This document shows positions 7,756 to 15,311 of a DNA stretch of 16,891 nt, piece by piece. Location of the stretch: NCBI GenBank assembly GCA_937914945.1, contig CALGJF010000006.1, positions 1 through 16,891 of the forward strand, read 5' to 3'. How positions within the stretch are numbered: position 1 is the first letter of the stretch; every line of letters begins with the position of its first letter. The notes under the pieces were generated by a model. That model saw nothing but the letters and a program-made list of their open reading frames with translations. It was not told where the DNA came from and made no database searches. Source of the DNA: an uncultured Bacteroidales bacterium (GTDB lineage: Bacteria; Bacteroidota; Bacteroidia; Bacteroidales; Bacteroidaceae). Made by a program: the position numbers and the translations under genes.

Positions 7756-7775
7756 AAATTCTTCCTCCTCATTTT

Positions 7776-10700
7776 TTAGAATCGAAGTCCTATGTTAAGA
7801 TATGCATTAAATGCGCTGGCGTAGTAGAGGTATGGGTTCTTTGAGAATACATAAGTTTTCTTCTCCTTCTCCTCATTAAGGTCTCCACGATTCTGCTCAT
7901 ATCCGCCTGTAATCATATTCTCGTTGTTGAGTACGTTGTTCAGGCTCAGGTTAATATTGAGCTGTTTGCCTCCTCTGAGTCTTATGCTCTTGCCTATTGA
8001 TGCGTCAAGCATGAAACCGCCGTCGCCATGGAACTGCGAGGGCACATTCAAACCTGTGGGGTTGCCGTTCTCGTCGAATCCGGCATCGCCCGTTACAATG
8101 CTGTGCTTGCGTGCAAAGAGCGAGGGGCTCACATATATGCGGTCGTAGTAGTTGAGGTTTGCGCTCAAATACCAGCCGTTTACGTTGTAATCGACACCCA
8201 GACTCAATGCTGTGAGGGGTGAACCGCCCACCTTGGCACCATCCATGTAGATGAGCTCTTTGTCGTTCTTGAGCTCTTGCTCGTCTTCGGTCATGAATGA
8301 ACCAAGGGTATTTTTTGTATATTCAGCCTCGGTGATTGATGCAAGGAAATTGAACGATAGTGCCGATGTTACATTGTAAACAATAGATGCTTCAATGCCA
8401 TAGTGCTCTTTATCCACGCCGGTCATTGTGAAGTATGTAAATTTACCCTCGGCATCGTTGTAGAATGCACTCTGTTGTACGGCATTGCTTATCTTGGTGT
8501 AGAACCCGCTTACTTTGGCACCGAATGCACCATATTTCACTGCGTATGAAACCTCGCCGTTGAGTATGCCCTCTGTTTCAAGGCCCTCAACAAAGTCCTC
8601 GCGGATACGGGGTGCAACGAACGAGTTGTAGGCGAGTGGGGCGCGTTGTGTGTAACCACCACCAATCATCACGCGGTTATTTCCGTTGATGTCGTATATG
8701 AGCGATGCTTTTGCACCACCACCAAGGAATTTGGCTGTGCCGCTCTTTCCTTTTGAAATATCGAACATATTGCCGTTGGCATCGAAGAATGTGGCGCGGC
8801 CGTTACGCATGTGGCCATCGCGCTGCATTGTTGTTCCGTCGATGTTGGCACCGGCATAGAAATGTACCTTGTTCTTGTTGTATTGATATTGTGTAAAGAG
8901 GTTTACCTTATTTACATAGATATCGTAGTTGTAACCAAACTTGTCGCCCTCGCGAATCTGGCGGTTGGGGTTGTCAAGGTCGTTCTGTATGATGTAGCTG
9001 TTTGTACCATGGTCGCCCACCGAGAATTTATCGATATCGGTATATTTGGTGGCACCCAATAGGTCGCTCATCTCCTTGTAGTGCATGCCCTTTGTGGTGT
9101 TTATGTTTACACCGATGTTTGCCTTGCTGTATTTGTTGAACTCGTGGTCGAGTACAGAACCTATGCTGAGCATCAGCTGGTCGTTGTGGCGCTCCTCAAC
9201 ATAGTAGAGGCACTCGCCGTTCATGGCGTTTGCCTGTTGGTTGGCAAATATCATGTAATCCCAATTGAGCTGTCGGTTACCCTTGCTCTCTTTCCAGTGG
9301 TTATACAATTGCCACCACGATGCAATGTTGTCCTCCTTCTCGGCTGCGTTTGCAGGGTCGTCGTAGTACGAAAGATCCCACACGTTGTATGCCGAGCTGG
9401 GCAGGTTCTTGTAATATGTGGGGCGTGGGTCGGCGGCATTGCCGTTCCAGCCAAGTGCGGTTGTTCCGTAGCTGCTGTATTTTACTGCTGCCGATGTGGT
9501 GAGTTTTGTCTCACGGTCAATCTGGTAGTCCCATGTGAAGAGGGCGGTGGGCTCGTATGATGTTACCACGCGGGCATTACGCTTTTTGCCATTCTGGTAT
9601 CCCCAGTTGGGGTTGTAGTAGTGGCTGTTGGCAAGCCAATAAGCCTCCTCGGTTGCAGCGGCCTGCTGTCCGCGCTCTGTGGGCGAGCCCCATGTAACAA
9701 ACGAGAGGCTGTGTTTGTCGTTTATCTTCTTGTATGCGCTGAAGTAGTAACCAAGCGAGTTGTAGAATGTTCCCTCGATAACACCTTCGTTGGCCCAACG
9801 GTATGATGCCGACATTGTAAATGCCCAACCATTGTCCATGAGACCGGTTGAGTATGTATACATTGCACGGGCAAGATAGTTGCGGTTGCAGGCAACCAAT
9901 GACATTTTGTGCCCGGCCGCATATTGGTTGGCACGCATATTGATGTTGCTTGCTCCACCTACGTTGCTATAACCGAAACCGCTGTTTTCCAAGTATGTGC
10001 TGCTCTCTTGGTTGCGTGTTGCATCGTTCAATCCGCCAATCATACCATAGCTGAATGTGCCACGCTCGGCATCGTTGAGCAGGGCGCCGTTGGCATACAC
10101 GTTGTTGTATTGTGAATCATATCCACGCAATTTGAAACGCATGGCGCTCCAACGGTAACCAACCTCGGAGAGGAAGAAATCGTCGCTCGACGTTGTCATG
10201 GCCGATGCACCTTGAATAACATCCTCGTCCTCGTCGAGCATGTTCTCGTTAAATGTGAATTGGTCTTTGTCGATTTCGTTGGCCATGAAGTCGGGTACAA
10301 CCATTGCCACTGCACTGCTCTTTGCTACACTGTCATTAACAGTGTGAACAGGCATCTTGGTGGGTGCATTGGTTGCAACTTCGTTGCGCACGGGGGTGGT
10401 TGTTTCGGTGGCAGCGATTATCTCCTCCTTGTTGTTTTCGGGGACAACCACGGTTACCACCACAACATCCTTCATGCCGTTGAATTCACCAACGTTGTTT
10501 GTTGTCGCGAATGTGCTTTCTGTTACTCCGGTACGAATAATGAGTTCCGATTTAACTCTGTTGCATCTGGTCATCGACAGGCTTTTGGTATCGCTGTAAC
10601 CATCTACATAGATAGAGCCCTGTCCGTTTGAGTTTTCTCTGAGGATTTCGCACAGAGATTTCAAACTGCTGTCATTGCCGTTCCATGGAACGTAGAACAT

Positions 10701-10826
10701 GTCGTCCCCGTTTACAAATCTGAAAACGACTTGTATCGGGTCTTTTCCATCTGTAAATGCATGGGTGTTGTTGCTCCATGCAAGACAGATGAAAAAGAGC
10801 ACTGCATACTTCAAAAATCTTTTCAT
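7776..10826 (-). CDS. TonB-dependent outer-membrane receptor with OmpA-like N-terminal domain
   Basis: This 1016-aa protein has a signal peptide (1-23, ending THA). Residues ~32-130 resemble the OmpA-like domain seen in some Bacteroides surface proteins: FRFVNGDDMFYVPW, then IYVDGYSD, then RCNRVKSELIIRTGV. A low-complexity linker (~131-185) precedes a plug-like region (~190-300; RFKLRGYDSQYNNVYANG and GFGYSNVGGASNINMRA) and a long beta-barrel ending in the aromatic strand YLNIGLRF. The family imports ligands across the outer membrane using TonB-ExbBD energy. The usual carboxypeptidase-like extension and an obvious TonB box are not seen; the OmpA-like domain sits in that place. It is first in the operon with two surface lipoproteins and is not a classic SusC, because no SusD follows. 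The substrate is unknown; the divergent EEP enzyme suggests a phosphodiester-containing ligand. Confidence 0.9.
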   Translation of the reverse strand: MKRFLKYAVLFFICLAWSNNTHAFTDGKDPIQVVFRFVNGDDMFYVPWNGNDSSLKSLCEILRENSNGQGSIYVDGYSDTKSLSMTRCNRVKSELIIRTGVTESTFATTNNVGEFNGMKDVVVVTVVVPENNKEEIIAATETTTPVRNEVATNAPTKMPVHTVNDSVAKSSAVAMVVPDFMANEIDKDQFTFNENMLDEDEDVIQGASAMTTSSDDFFLSEVGYRWSAMRFKLRGYDSQYNNVYANGALLNDAERGTFSYGMIGGLNDATRNQESSTYLENSGFGYSNVGGASNINMRANQYAAGHKMSLVACNRNYLARAMYTYSTGLMDNGWAFTMSASYRWANEGVIEGTFYNSLGYYFSAYKKINDKHSLSFVTWGSPTERGQQAAATEEAYWLANSHYYNPNWGYQNGKKRNARVVTSYEPTALFTWDYQIDRETKLTTSAAVKYSSYGTTALGWNGNAADPRPTYYKNLPSSAYNVWDLSYYDDPANAAEKEDNIASWWQLYNHWKESKGNRQLNWDYMIFANQQANAMNGECLYYVEERHNDQLMLSIGSVLDHEFNKYSKANIGVNINTTKGMHYKEMSDLLGATKYTDIDKFSVGDHGTNSYIIQNDLDNPNRQIREGDKFGYNYDIYVNKVNLFTQYQYNKNKVHFYAGANIDGTTMQRDGHMRNGRATFFDANGNMFDISKGKSGTAKFLGGGAKASLIYDINGNNRVMIGGGYTQRAPLAYNSFVAPRIREDFVEGLETEGILNGEVSYAVKYGAFGAKVSGFYTKISNAVQQSAFYNDAEGKFTYFTMTGVDKEHYGIEASIVYNVTSALSFNFLASITEAEYTKNTLGSFMTEDEQELKNDKELIYMDGAKVGGSPLTALSLGVDYNVNGWYLSANLNYYDRIYVSPSLFARKHSIVTGDAGFDENGNPTGLNVPSQFHGDGGFMLDASIGKSIRLRGGKQLNINLSLNNVLNNENMITGGYEQNRGDLNEEKEKKTYVFSKNPYLYYASAFNAYLNIGLRF

Positions 10827-10914
10827 CTGTTATAAATTATTAATATTGATACTTTTATCGTGTTAAGCCGTGTTTGCGGGCTGGTATTTCTATGTAAAAT
10901 ATATAAAAATTATA

Positions 10915-10945
10915 CAAAGATTGCAAAAATTAAATTAAGCGAAAA
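10915..10945 (-). promoter_or_regulatory. Weak candidate promoter for the receptor operon
   Basis: On the minus strand AATCTTTG (10915-10922) differs from TAnnTTTG at its first base, and TTTT sits 19 bp upstream. It would give a leader of about 80 nt to the start at 10826. The 270-bp gap between the divergent receptor and EEP genes is very AT-rich, so chance matches are likely. Confidence 0.25.
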
Positions 10946-11037
10946 GTATTTTGCCCTCTTTTTTAAGCAACGAAAAGTTAAAAAACAGTATGCAAAATTT
11001 ATTCCGTTTTTATTATCGGGTAATGAGATAAAAATTG

Positions 11038-11045
11038 TACTTTTA
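11038..11045 (+). promoter_or_regulatory. Possible -7 element for the secreted EEP gene
   Basis: TTGTACTTTTACAC here closely resembles TTGTACCTTTGCAC at the tRNA promoter of this window; the -7 is TACTTTTA with A for the final G. It lies 52 bp before the ATG at 11097. No good -33 TTTG is seen. Confidence 0.4.
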
Positions 11046-11096
11046 CACATTCAATGCCAAAGTGTGGTTTTAACAGAGACGAAAATTAATTGTAAT

Positions 11097-12134
11097 ATGA
11101 AAAAAATAATTGCTTTAGCGGCTACTATGCTGCTTGTATTGTGCATTCCTTCCGTGGCGCAGCAAAAGCGTTTCGAGATGTATGCAGTGGGTTTCTATAA
11201 TCTTGAGAATCTGTTTGATACAATTCACGATGCAGGGAAAAACGACTTTGAATTCCTGCCCGACGGAACAAACAAATGGGGCACCATGAAGTATGTTAAT
11301 AAGGTAAAAAACATGTCGGAGGTACTTGCCGAAATGGCGACCGATATGTTGCCTGTGGGTATGGCTGCTGTCGGGGTTTCGGAGATTGAGAATAGCAATG
11401 TGCTGCAAGCACTTATTGAGAGCGAGGCTCTTGCTGCCAGAGGTTGGAAATTTGTGCATGTCGAGGGGCCCGATGCTCGTGGCGTAGATTGCGCCCTGCT
11501 TTACAATCCCGCGCTATTCCAGCCCTATGCATATAAGTTGGCGCCCTATCTGCTCGAGAATGGCAGTGACGAATACAAAACCCGCGGGTTCCTTATTGTA
11601 AGTGGAATGATGAGTGGCGAGAGGGTGCATATAATTGTAAACCATTGGCCTTCGCGCTATGCAAAATCGCCTGCTCGTGAACGTGCCGGTGTTCAGGTGC
11701 GTGAATTAAAGGATTCGCTTATGGCAGAGCACCCCGATTCAAAGGTTATCATCATGGGTGATATGAACGACGACCCCGATGACAAGAGCATGCATAAATG
11801 CCTTGGCGCAATGCGCTACCGCGACGATTTGAAGAAACCGAGCGACCTGTATAACCCTTGGTGGAAGGTGTTGCGCGAGGATGGTATCGGTACCCTTAAA
11901 TACAAAGGTAATTGGAACCTTTTTGACCAGGTGGTGTTTACAGCCAACCTTGTGGGCAAGGATAGGAGCACGCTCAAATATTATAAGCCCGAGATATTCT
12001 CGCGCAGCTACATGTTGCAGACCGAGGGCAAATATAAAGGCTCGCCCAAGCGCACTCATGCAAGCGGCGTGTGGCTCAATGGTTACAGCGACCACCTTCC
12101 TGTAATCATTTATATGGTAAAAGAGGTAAAATAA
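11097..12134 (+). CDS. Secreted endonuclease/exonuclease/phosphatase-family enzyme
   Basis: EEP enzymes are metal-dependent phosphodiesterases or phosphomonoesterases (DNase I, sphingomyelinase and inositol-phosphatase relatives). The family motifs appear in order: VGFYNLENLFD (~31-41), SEIEN with the metal-binding Glu (~95-99), RGVDCALLY (~128-136), VNHWPSR with the catalytic His (~181-187), IIMGDMNDDPDD (~218-229), LFDQVVF, and the terminal SDHLPV with the catalytic Asp-His pair (~331-336). Start 11097 gives a standard signal peptide (1-~21, SVAQ); the upstream in-frame ATG at 10860 would add an AT-rich, promoter-bearing segment. The only Cys in the leader is preceded by Leu, so this looks periplasmic or secreted rather than a lipoprotein. 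Length is 345 aa. It is divergent from the receptor operon. The substrate (nucleic acid or another phosphodiester) cannot be read from sequence. Confidence 0.88.
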   Translation: MKKIIALAATMLLVLCIPSVAQQKRFEMYAVGFYNLENLFDTIHDAGKNDFEFLPDGTNKWGTMKYVNKVKNMSEVLAEMATDMLPVGMAAVGVSEIENSNVLQALIESEALAARGWKFVHVEGPDARGVDCALLYNPALFQPYAYKLAPYLLENGSDEYKTRGFLIVSGMMSGERVHIIVNHWPSRYAKSPARERAGVQVRELKDSLMAEHPDSKVIIMGDMNDDPDDKSMHKCLGAMRYRDDLKKPSDLYNPWWKVLREDGIGTLKYKGNWNLFDQVVFTANLVGKDRSTLKYYKPEIFSRSYMLQTEGKYKGSPKRTHASGVWLNGYSDHLPVIIYMVKEVK

Positions 12135-12154
12135 ACCTTGTAACTGAAAGATAG

Positions 12155-12188
12155 ACAATGAGGTGCGCCCAAGGGCGCACCTCATTGT
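12155..12188. terminator. Hairpin between the EEP gene and sodB, probable bidirectional terminator
   Basis: A 16-bp perfect inverted repeat (12155-12170 with 12173-12188) has a GC-rich core, GGTGCGCCC/GGGCGCACC. It lies between the convergent stops, directly against the sodB stop codon at 12189-12191. The T-tract is poor on both strands, so termination may be less efficient than at the other two junctions. Confidence 0.7.
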
Positions 12189-12806
12189 TTACATATTGAG
12201 CCTGCTCTCAATCATCTCCCAATCAACAATGCTCCACAGTTTTTTAACGTGGTCGGCGCGCCTGTTCTGGTAATCGAGATAATAGGCGTGTTCCCACACA
12301 TCTATGCCAAAAAGCGGTGTCATGTGGTGGCGTATGGGGTTGTCTCCATTGGCGCAATTTATGATGTTGAGCTTACCTGTTTCGTCTTGTGCAAGCCACA
12401 CCCAGCCCGAACCAAAGAGCGTGGTCGCCGCCTCTTCCATCTTTTTTTTCAACGTATCGAAATTACCGAAATCAAATTTTATGGAGCTTTCAAGCGCCCC
12501 AGTGGGGTGGTTGTTTGTGGGCGCTGTGGGGGTGAACTGCTCAAAGTAGAGCGAGTGGTTCAGTACCTGCCCTGCGTTGTTGAAAAGGGGGCCTTCGGGC
12601 GCGAATTCCACAATCTCGCGTAGTGTCATCTCTTCAAATTCGCTCTCTGCCACAAGCTCGTTAAGTTTGTTCACATAGGCTTGCAGATGCTTGCCGTAGT
12701 GATACTCTATGGTGGCTTGGCTTATGGCCGGTGCAAGCGCACTTGTGGGGTAGAGAAGGGTAGGCATTTGAAAGCCTGTGATGTTGCTTCTAAGAATTGT
12801 ACTCAT
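12189..12806 (-). CDS. sodB: Superoxide dismutase, Fe/Mn family (iron-type signature)
   Basis: The enzyme converts superoxide to oxygen and hydrogen peroxide in the cytoplasm, an oxygen-tolerance function in anaerobes. The 205-aa protein shows the metal ligands His36 (EYHYGKH), His84 (LNHSLYF), Asp169 and His173 (DVWEHAYY). Gln80 in FNNAGQVLNH is the active-site Gln position of iron-type enzymes; the Bacteroides homologue is known to work with either metal, so metal use is open. The reading start at 12806 gives 13 residues before MPTLLYP; many relatives begin close to that Met, so an alternative start at 12767 is possible. The gene is divergent from the helicase across a 108-bp gap with candidate promoters on both strands. 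Confidence 0.92.
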   Translation of the reverse strand: MSTILRSNITGFQMPTLLYPTSALAPAISQATIEYHYGKHLQAYVNKLNELVAESEFEEMTLREIVEFAPEGPLFNNAGQVLNHSLYFEQFTPTAPTNNHPTGALESSIKFDFGNFDTLKKKMEEAATTLFGSGWVWLAQDETGKLNIINCANGDNPIRHHMTPLFGIDVWEHAYYLDYQNRRADHVKKLWSIVDWEMIESRLNM

Positions 12807-12839
12807 GTTTGATAGATTAAAAATAAATGTTCTGTTTTA

Positions 12840-12847
12840 TAAACGTA
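12840..12847 (-). promoter_or_regulatory. Possible -7 element for sodB
   Basis: On the minus strand this is TACGTTTA, one base off TAnnTTTG, 33 bp upstream of the start at 12806. It overlaps a plus-strand TATCTTCG (12846-12853). The -33 box is not evident. Its position would support the longer SodB start. Confidence 0.3.
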
Positions 12848-12862
12848 TCTTCGTGCCGGATG

Positions 12863-12894
12863 TTCGCGATTCTGCTATTTTTTGCATATCTTCG
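12863..12894 (+). promoter_or_regulatory. Probable promoter for uvrD
   Basis: TTCG (12863-12866), 20 bp, then TATCTTCG (12887-12894) is an acceptable variant of the Bacteroidetes promoter. Transcription would start near 12900, downstream of the upstream ATG at 12882, which argues for the helicase start at 12915. AGGAAAGGA just before that ATG is a purine-rich site. Confidence 0.5.
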
Positions 12895-12914
12895 CAAAAT
12901 ATTTAGGAAAGGAA

Positions 12915-15311
12915 ATGGGAATAAATTTTGAGGAGGAACTGAATGCGGCACAGCTTGCCGCGGTGCAATATTGCGACGGCCCCTCGCTGGTTATTGCCGG
13001 TGCGGGTTCGGGCAAGACAAGGGTGCTTACATACAAGATAGCCTATCTCTTGGAGATGGGCTACGAGCCGTGGTCTATACTTGCACTAACCTTTACCAAT
13101 AAAGCTGCCAAGGAGATGAAGGAACGTATAGCTGCAAGCGTGGGAAAGGTTGATGCCTCGGCCATTTGGATGGGTACGTTCCATTCCGTCTTTTCCAAAA
13201 TCCTGCGCAAAGAGGCGCATCTGTTGGGATACGATCCGCAGTTTACTATATATGACCAGGCTGATTCGCGCAGCCTTATAAAAAGTATAATCAAGGAGAT
13301 GCAGTTGGATGACAAGCTCTACAAACCCGCCACGGTGGGGGAGCGTATATCGGCTGCAAAGAGCCGTCTTATAATGCCTCGCGAGTATGCTGCCGATGCG
13401 GGCCTCGTGGGTGATGACCAGCGTGCCCGCATCCCGAACACTCATTATATATACAGCGCTTATTGCGAGCGTTGCCGGCAGGCCAATGCCATGGATTTCG
13501 ACGACCTGCTGCTCAATACTTACAGGTTGTTTGATGAATTCCCCGAGGTGCGCGAGAAATATGTACGCAAGTTTCGCTACCTGCTGGTCGATGAGTATCA
13601 GGATACCAATTCCCTGCAAGCGGCTATTGTGTGGCAGCTTACAAAGGAACGGCAGGCCGTGTGCGTGGTGGGCGATGACGCGCAGAGTATATATGCCTTT
13701 CGTGGTGCCAATATTGGCAACATATTGGGTTTTACAAAGCGTTACGAGAATGCCAAAATATTCAAGCTCGAACAGAATTACCGTTCTACCAAAGTGATAG
13801 TCGATGCAGCTAACAGCCTTATAAAAAAGAATGCACAGCAGATAGAAAAGACGGTCTATTCGCAGCGCGATACAGGCGAGCCCATTGCGCTCTATTCGGC
13901 ATACTCCGATTTTGAGGAGGGCGAGATTGTAGCCAATAAAATAGCCGAGATGCGTCGTCGCAAGGGGGTGGATTACAGTGATGTGGCTGTGCTCTATCGC
14001 ACAAATGCCCAATCGCGCATATTTGAGGAGGCCTTCCGCAAACGCTCCTTCCCTTATCGCATATATGGCGGCCTGTCGTTCTATCAGCGCAAGGAGATAA
14101 AAGATGTTATAGCCTATTTTCGCCTTATTTGCAACCATCGCGACGAGGAGGCAATGAAACGCATAATAAACTATCCGGCACGTGGTATAGGTGATACTAC
14201 CTTGCAGAAGGTGAAACAGGCGGCAATAGATAACAATGTGAGTATGTGGGAGGTCTTGCAGTCCCCTGCGGCTCATGGATTGGAAGTGAACAAGGGCACG
14301 CAGGCCAAACTGCTTGGTTTTGTGGGGCTCATTGAGAGTTTTTCATTGCTTGCAGCCGAAAAGGATGCAGCCGAGGTGGCATCGGTTGTGGTGAGCGAGA
14401 GCGGTGTGTGGAGCGATATATTTCGCGATAACAGCGTGGAGGGCAAGGCACGACAAGAGAATTTGCAAGAACTTGTAGATGCTATAAAGGAGTTTGTGGA
14501 TATGCGCATGGAGGAGGGTAACGAACATAACCACCTCACCGATTTCCTTGCCGAGGTGTCGCTCATGTCCGATCAGGATGCGAGCGACGAGAATGGAGAT
14601 AACCACATCACCCTCATGACTATCCACTCTGCAAAGGGGCTCGAGTTTAAGGCGGTGTTTGTGGTGGGGCTCGAGGAGGAGCTGTTCCCCAATCAATGTG
14701 CGCAGGTGTCGCCACGCGAAATGGAAGAGGAACGCCGTCTTTTTTATGTAGCTATTACCCGTGCAAAGGATTTTTGTGTTCTCTCCTACTCAAAAACACG
14801 CTACCACTATGGTACCACGGAGTATCATGAACCCAGCCGTTTTATCACAGAGATTGATTCGCAATATCTGTCGCAGGGCGGTGGCGCAGCAGAGAAGCCT
14901 GTGCAGCGCCATGGCGGAATGTTCGCGGGCACGAATAGGGGTGGCACGCTCTTCTCATCATCACAAAGCGAACGTGGCGGTTATGGCAGGCAACAATCCT
15001 TTGGCACGCGAACATCTTTTTCGTCGTATGGCGGTGCCGAAAACAGGCAACCCATGCAGCGCACTATGAATACAACGCCTTATGTGGGGAGGAGTAATCT
15101 GCAACGCGTATCAGATGTGGCGCGTAATGCCTATGCTCCATCTGTTGCAACGTTCGCCGTCGGGGCGTTGGTGCAGCACGACCGTTTTGGCGTGGGCGAA
15201 GTGCTCTCTGTTGAGGGTAGCGGCGAAAATACCAAAGCTGTCATAAATTTCAAAAATGCAGGGCGAAAGACTCTGCTGCTTAAATTTGCTAAACTAAAAA
15301 CCATAGGATAA
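12915..15311 (+). CDS. uvrD: ATP-dependent DNA helicase, UvrD/PcrA type
   Basis: This superfamily 1A 3'-to-5' helicase acts in nucleotide-excision and mismatch repair and in clearing stalled RNA polymerase or recombinase from DNA. All motifs are visible: Q motif LNAAQLAAV (~9-17), Walker A AGAGSGKT (~28-35), Ia LTFTNKAAKEM (~58-68), motif II LLVDEYQDTN (~223-232), III VVGDDAQSIYAFRG (~251-264), IV LEQNYRST (~285-292), V TIHSAKGLEF (~569-578) and VI RRLFYVAITRAK (~605-616). A Gly/Ser/Arg-rich linker (~660-740) leads to a C-terminal Tudor-like module (VGALVQHDRFGVGEVLSVEG), the element that binds RNA polymerase in PcrA/UvrD. Length is 798 aa; an ATG 11 codons upstream lies before the predicted promoter start. 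Its stop overlaps the nspC start by one base. Confidence 0.93.
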   Translation: MGINFEEELNAAQLAAVQYCDGPSLVIAGAGSGKTRVLTYKIAYLLEMGYEPWSILALTFTNKAAKEMKERIAASVGKVDASAIWMGTFHSVFSKILRKEAHLLGYDPQFTIYDQADSRSLIKSIIKEMQLDDKLYKPATVGERISAAKSRLIMPREYAADAGLVGDDQRARIPNTHYIYSAYCERCRQANAMDFDDLLLNTYRLFDEFPEVREKYVRKFRYLLVDEYQDTNSLQAAIVWQLTKERQAVCVVGDDAQSIYAFRGANIGNILGFTKRYENAKIFKLEQNYRSTKVIVDAANSLIKKNAQQIEKTVYSQRDTGEPIALYSAYSDFEEGEIVANKIAEMRRRKGVDYSDVAVLYRTNAQSRIFEEAFRKRSFPYRIYGGLSFYQRKEIKDVIAYFRLICNHRDEEAMKRIINYPARGIGDTTLQKVKQAAIDNNVSMWEVLQSPAAHGLEVNKGTQAKLLGFVGLIESFSLLAAEKDAAEVASVVVSESGVWSDIFRDNSVEGKARQENLQELVDAIKEFVDMRMEEGNEHNHLTDFLAEVSLMSDQDASDENGDNHITLMTIHSAKGLEFKAVFVVGLEEELFPNQCAQVSPREMEEERRLFYVAITRAKDFCVLSYSKTRYHYGTTEYHEPSRFITEIDSQYLSQGGGAAEKPVQRHGGMFAGTNRGGTLFSSSQSERGGYGRQQSFGTRTSFSSYGGAENRQPMQRTMNTTPYVGRSNLQRVSDVARNAYAPSVATFAVGALVQHDRFGVGEVLSVEGSGENTKAVINFKNAGRKTLLLKFAKLKTIG

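Noticed and set aside
7776..10826. Classic SusC/SusD glycan-uptake locus
   Set aside because: There is no SusD homologue or carbohydrate-active enzyme nearby, and the receptor lacks the usual SusC N-terminal extension.
13086..14276. 396-codon open frame antisense to uvrD
   Set aside because: It lies wholly within a clear helicase gene with all motifs, its translation has no recognisable domain, and it follows from the codon bias of the sense strand.
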